DNA of 44,306 bases from a candidate division WOR-3 bacterium (lineage in GTDB: Bacteria > Hydrothermota > Tepidihabitantia > Tepidihabitantales > Tepidihabitantaceae), in the NCBI GenBank assembly GCA_039801245.1, contig JBDRUF010000010.1, forward strand, positions 1 to 44,306, written 5' to 3'. Below, one piece after another: positions 42,157 to 44,306 of this stretch (position 1 is its first letter; the number at the start of each line of letters is the position of its first letter). A model generated the notes under the pieces. The model was not told where the DNA came from and made no database searches. It saw nothing but the letters and a program-made list of their open reading frames with translations. Both the position numbers and the translations under genes were made by a program.

Positions 42157-42621
42157 ATGAGATGGTTTAAGGGAATATTTTGGATGCTGGTCTTGTCCTT
42201 CTTTTTTTTCACTGGCTGTAAGTGGGGTTCTCAATTTGTGCCGACAATATCACAGGGTGTCTGGGGAAGGGTTGAATTTTGGGAGGGTAATTTCCAGCCT
42301 GGCGAACCTGGAGGCAAGATTACATATGTTAAAAGAACCATTCTATTCTTTGAGAAAACCAGTTTAGACAGTGTAGTTCAGGACAGTTGTGACCCTCGTT
42401 TCTTTTTGGTGGTTAATTCCCAATTGGTGGGTTCGACAGAGAGTAACAGGGATGGATATTTTCAAATCCACTTGCCGGAGGGTGAGTATTCGGTTTTTGT
42501 ATGGGAAAAGGATAGGTATTACGCAAATTTGATTGATGGCAATTACATCTTTCCGGTGAGGGTAGAAAAGGACAAACTGACCAAAATACTTCTTGTTATT
42601 GACTATTTGGCATACTATTAA
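42157..42621 (+). CDS. Small lipoprotein with a carboxypeptidase-regulatory-like beta domain
   Basis: 154 residues. A lipoprotein signal ends in FFTGC, with the lipidated cysteine at 21. The mature part is beta-rich, and TESNRDGYFQIHLPEGEYSVFV near 93-114 is the core of prealbumin-like 'carboxypeptidase regulatory' domains. These domains usually mediate binding or structure at the cell surface. No enzyme motif is visible. It is monocistronic, with its own promoter, and converges with the LarA-like gene across 44 bases without a terminator hairpin. Confidence 0.75.
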   Translation: MRWFKGIFWMLVLSFFFFTGCKWGSQFVPTISQGVWGRVEFWEGNFQPGEPGGKITYVKRTILFFEKTSLDSVVQDSCDPRFFLVVNSQLVGSTESNRDGYFQIHLPEGEYSVFVWEKDRYYANLIDGNYIFPVRVEKDKLTKILLVIDYLAYY

Positions 42622-42665
42622 TCGGGTTTGGTTAAAGGAACTGCTGATTTCTTAAATTAAAAGGT

Positions 42666-43898
42666 TTATGTGACCACCGGCACGAGTGAGCCGGCATCAG
42701 GGATGATGTAAATGGTGGCGTTTTTGCCGAGTTTTTCAAGGGCAAAGTCAAGCGCAGCCTGGATTGAAGAAAAGGGGTGCATAAATACGCTTCTGATGAG
42801 CTCATCTTTGACCCCGGGCATCACCGTATAGAGTTGTGCCTTCTGCATTATCCGGGCAAGACGGGCAGCCTTGTGCCAGCCCAGAACCTCAGGCGGTTTC
42901 ATATTTAAAAGTTCATCAGGTGTTGAACAGGACTGAAGGACTCTGACAAAATCGTCGTTGCCAACGCCATCATAACAGGGAGAGACGGTAATCTGGATGC
43001 CATTTGGTTTTAATGCTGGAATGGCAAATTCAACCGCCCGCTGGGACTGGTAGAAGTTGATGGTATAGGGCGTCTGAAGGACGCTTAAAATGATGTCTGC
43101 CTTCTCTTTTAACGGCACCGCAAAGACCTTATAGGCGTCCAGGCAGGCTTTTTCAAACGAGGTGAATAAATCGCCACAGTGAACTGAAAGGAGGTTGTGT
43201 TTTGAGTCCTGAACCAGTTGGATGGAAAAGACCGGTTTGGGAACCATCCTTGCCGCCTCGGTCATATCAAGATGAACCGGGTTTTCTTTGAGTGAGAATG
43301 GGGCGGATGCCGGGTGGAGCAAAAGGTTGTGGTTCTGGGCGATGGTTTTTATGCCGGCAATCCCCGGGATAAAGCATTTTCTGCCACCGGTATAACCGGC
43401 AAAGTAATGGGGTTCAATGGAGTTAATCGTAATAATTCTTTCTGCCCAGATGAGCGCGCGGTTCAGTTCAACCTCGGTGCCAAACCTGGTTTTTCCTAAA
43501 AAGTAGAGAGAGGGTCTGTCTCTGCAATCGTGCTGGATGATGCGCCCTTTTATCCGCTCAAGGATTTCCTCGCCGATGATGTTTTTCAGTTCCTCCTCTT
43601 TTGCCTGGCGGTGGGTGCCCAAACAGATGAGGTATTTTGTGTCCCTTTTGTTCAGTTCCTCTTCAAGGAGTTTCAGAATCGGCTCGTTGGGTGTTGGGCG
43701 GGTGTAGTCGTTTAAAAGGACAAGGATGCGGTGAGAATCGGCGATAAAATTTTTTGCCTCCTGTGCTGCCTTACTGATCGCAGAGTTGATGTCGCAGAAT
43801 GAGGTTTCAAACCGGTTGGGCTGAAGAACCCCAAGGAGGTTTTTTTCAGGAACCGAGACCTGTTCAGTTCTGTTGTCACAGGCTATTTTCAGGTCCAT
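42666..43898 (-). CDS. LarA-family (DUF2088) nickel-pincer-dependent racemase/epimerase homologue
   Basis: 410 residues. The N-terminal LarA domain contains LLNDYTRPTPN (61-71) and H96 in LGTHRQ. The central motif EPHYFAGYTGGRKCFIPG supplies H164 and K174, the lysine that holds the nickel-pincer nucleotide cofactor in lactate racemase. H190/H195 follow in NHNLLLHP. LarA itself racemises lactate, but the family covers many 2-hydroxyacids and the substrate here cannot be read. None of the cofactor-making genes (larB, larC, larE) is in the window. The ATG lies eight bases after a -10 box; the promoter overlaps that of purE. Confidence 0.85.
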   Translation of the reverse strand: MDLKIACDNRTEQVSVPEKNLLGVLQPNRFETSFCDINSAISKAAQEAKNFIADSHRILVLLNDYTRPTPNEPILKLLEEELNKRDTKYLICLGTHRQAKEEELKNIIGEEILERIKGRIIQHDCRDRPSLYFLGKTRFGTEVELNRALIWAERIITINSIEPHYFAGYTGGRKCFIPGIAGIKTIAQNHNLLLHPASAPFSLKENPVHLDMTEAARMVPKPVFSIQLVQDSKHNLLSVHCGDLFTSFEKACLDAYKVFAVPLKEKADIILSVLQTPYTINFYQSQRAVEFAIPALKPNGIQITVSPCYDGVGNDDFVRVLQSCSTPDELLNMKPPEVLGWHKAARLARIMQKAQLYTVMPGVKDELIRSVFMHPFSSIQAALDFALEKLGKNATIYIIPDAGSLVPVVT

Positions 43899-43906
43899 AT
43901 CGTTAA

Positions 43907-43934
43907 ATTATAAATCGGCAACCGGACTTTACAA
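43907..43934 (-). promoter_or_regulatory. Promoter of the LarA-like gene, leaderless type
   Basis: On the minus strand, TTGTAA (43934-43929), 16 nt, a perfect TATAAT (43912-43907), then eight bases to the ATG at 43898. Confidence 0.65.
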
Positions 43935-43956
43935 GGATTGAGGATGTTAATATGAT
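43928..43956 (+). promoter_or_regulatory. Possible promoter of purE, leaderless type
   Basis: TTTACA (43928-43933), 17 nt, TATGAT (43951-43956), then five bases to the ATG at 43962. Its -35 box occupies nearly the same bases as the -35 of the divergent LarA-like gene. Confidence 0.5.
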
Positions 43957-43961
43957 TAGTT

Positions 43962-44306
43962 ATGGTAAACAGAGACAAACCGGTGGTAGCGATTTTGATG
44001 GGTAGTAATAAGGACCTTGAGGTGATGGGTGAGGCGAAGCGGGTACTGGATGAGTTCGGGGTGGAGAGCGAGATACAGGTGATTTCGGCACACCGGACGC
44101 CTGAGAAGTGCCGGCGGTTTGCCCGGGGGGCGGCAAAAAGAGGTATAAAGGTGATAATTGCCGGTGCGGGTAAGGCGGCTCATCTTGCTGGTGTTGTTGC
44201 CAGTTATACCACCTTGCCGGTGATAGGTGTGCCGCTTGATGCGGGGTTGGGTGGCTTGGATGCGCTTTTGTCAACTGTCCAGATGCCTGCGGGTGTGCCG
44301 GTGGCA
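43962..44306 (+). CDS. purE: N5-carboxyaminoimidazole ribonucleotide mutase, N-terminal part
   Basis: 115 codons from the ATG at 43962 to the window edge, with no stop. The sequence reads [15 protein letters not shown], then [16 protein letters not shown] (the SAHRTP active-site motif with its histidine), [18 protein letters not shown] and [10 protein letters not shown]. It rearranges N5-CAIR to CAIR in purine synthesis. Class I PurE is about 160-170 residues, so roughly 50 are missing to the right of the window. It is divergent from the LarA-like gene, with overlapping -35 boxes. Confidence 0.93.
   Translation, partial: MVNRDKPVVAILMGSNKDLEVMGEAKRVLDEFGVESEIQVISAHRTPEKCRRFARGAAKRGIKVIIAGAGKAAHLAGVVASYTTLPVIGVPLDAGLGGLDALLSTVQMPAGVPVA

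Noticed and set aside
1-44306. tRNA, rRNA, riboswitch or insertion-sequence genes
   Set aside because: I looked for tRNA T-loop motifs, IS-type terminal repeats and transposase motifs and saw none that held up; a covariance search was not possible here.

Overview
The window is one gene-dense stretch of a bacterial chromosome of about 50% GC. It has an outer membrane: an Omp85/TamA-type barrel, a TamB-type bridging protein, a Wzz protein, a flippase, an O-antigen ligase and a lipoprotein are all present. Two secreted proteins end in domains like Type IX secretion (T9SS) sorting signals, and a sensor kinase sits beside a PorX-like (receiver plus PglZ) regulator. Together with the run of unusual family members, this suggests a candidate-phylum lineage of the WOR-3/Stahlbacteria kind or another relative of the FCB group. 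That placement is inference from gene style only; there is no rRNA gene in the window.

Layout: 1-110 is the tail of radC. 163-9395 is a surface polysaccharide region: Wzz, a membrane GT-C-like protein on the minus strand, flippase, ligase/polymerase, two GT4 and one GT2 glycosyltransferase. 9460-15082 is housekeeping: pdxJ-secD-secF, then pgpA-cinA-thpR. 15276-17648 (minus) is a 16-repeat YVTN propeller protein with a sorting tail. 17838-19201 is an NfeD/slipin pair. 19268-28919 is a tightly overlapping run of Ca-type P-ATPase, TamA-like, TamB-like and a PriA that appears to have lost its ATPase motifs. 28912-32806 holds a TPR membrane protein divergent from the histidine kinase/PorX-like pair. 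32819-41804 (minus) reads asnS, an EF-Tu-domain-2-like small protein, a secreted sorting-domain protein, a 36-residue basic protein missed by length cut-offs, AddB-like and AddA-like nuclease/helicase. 42157-44306 holds a lipoprotein, a LarA-family enzyme and the start of purE.

Three non-coding patterns stand out. First, many transcription units have a clear TTGACW-N16/17-TANNNT promoter, and in seven of them the -10 box ends only 5-8 nt before the start codon, which predicts leaderless mRNAs. Second, several spacers and at least two coding regions carry short tandem arrays with a strict 7-bp period, in three sequence families. One is an 84-bp inverted pair running into the pgpA start. Third, a diverged element of about 110 bp occurs twice in opposite orientations, at 5698-5810 and 29781-29894. 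I saw no tRNA, rRNA, CRISPR array, insertion sequence or convincing intrinsic terminator.
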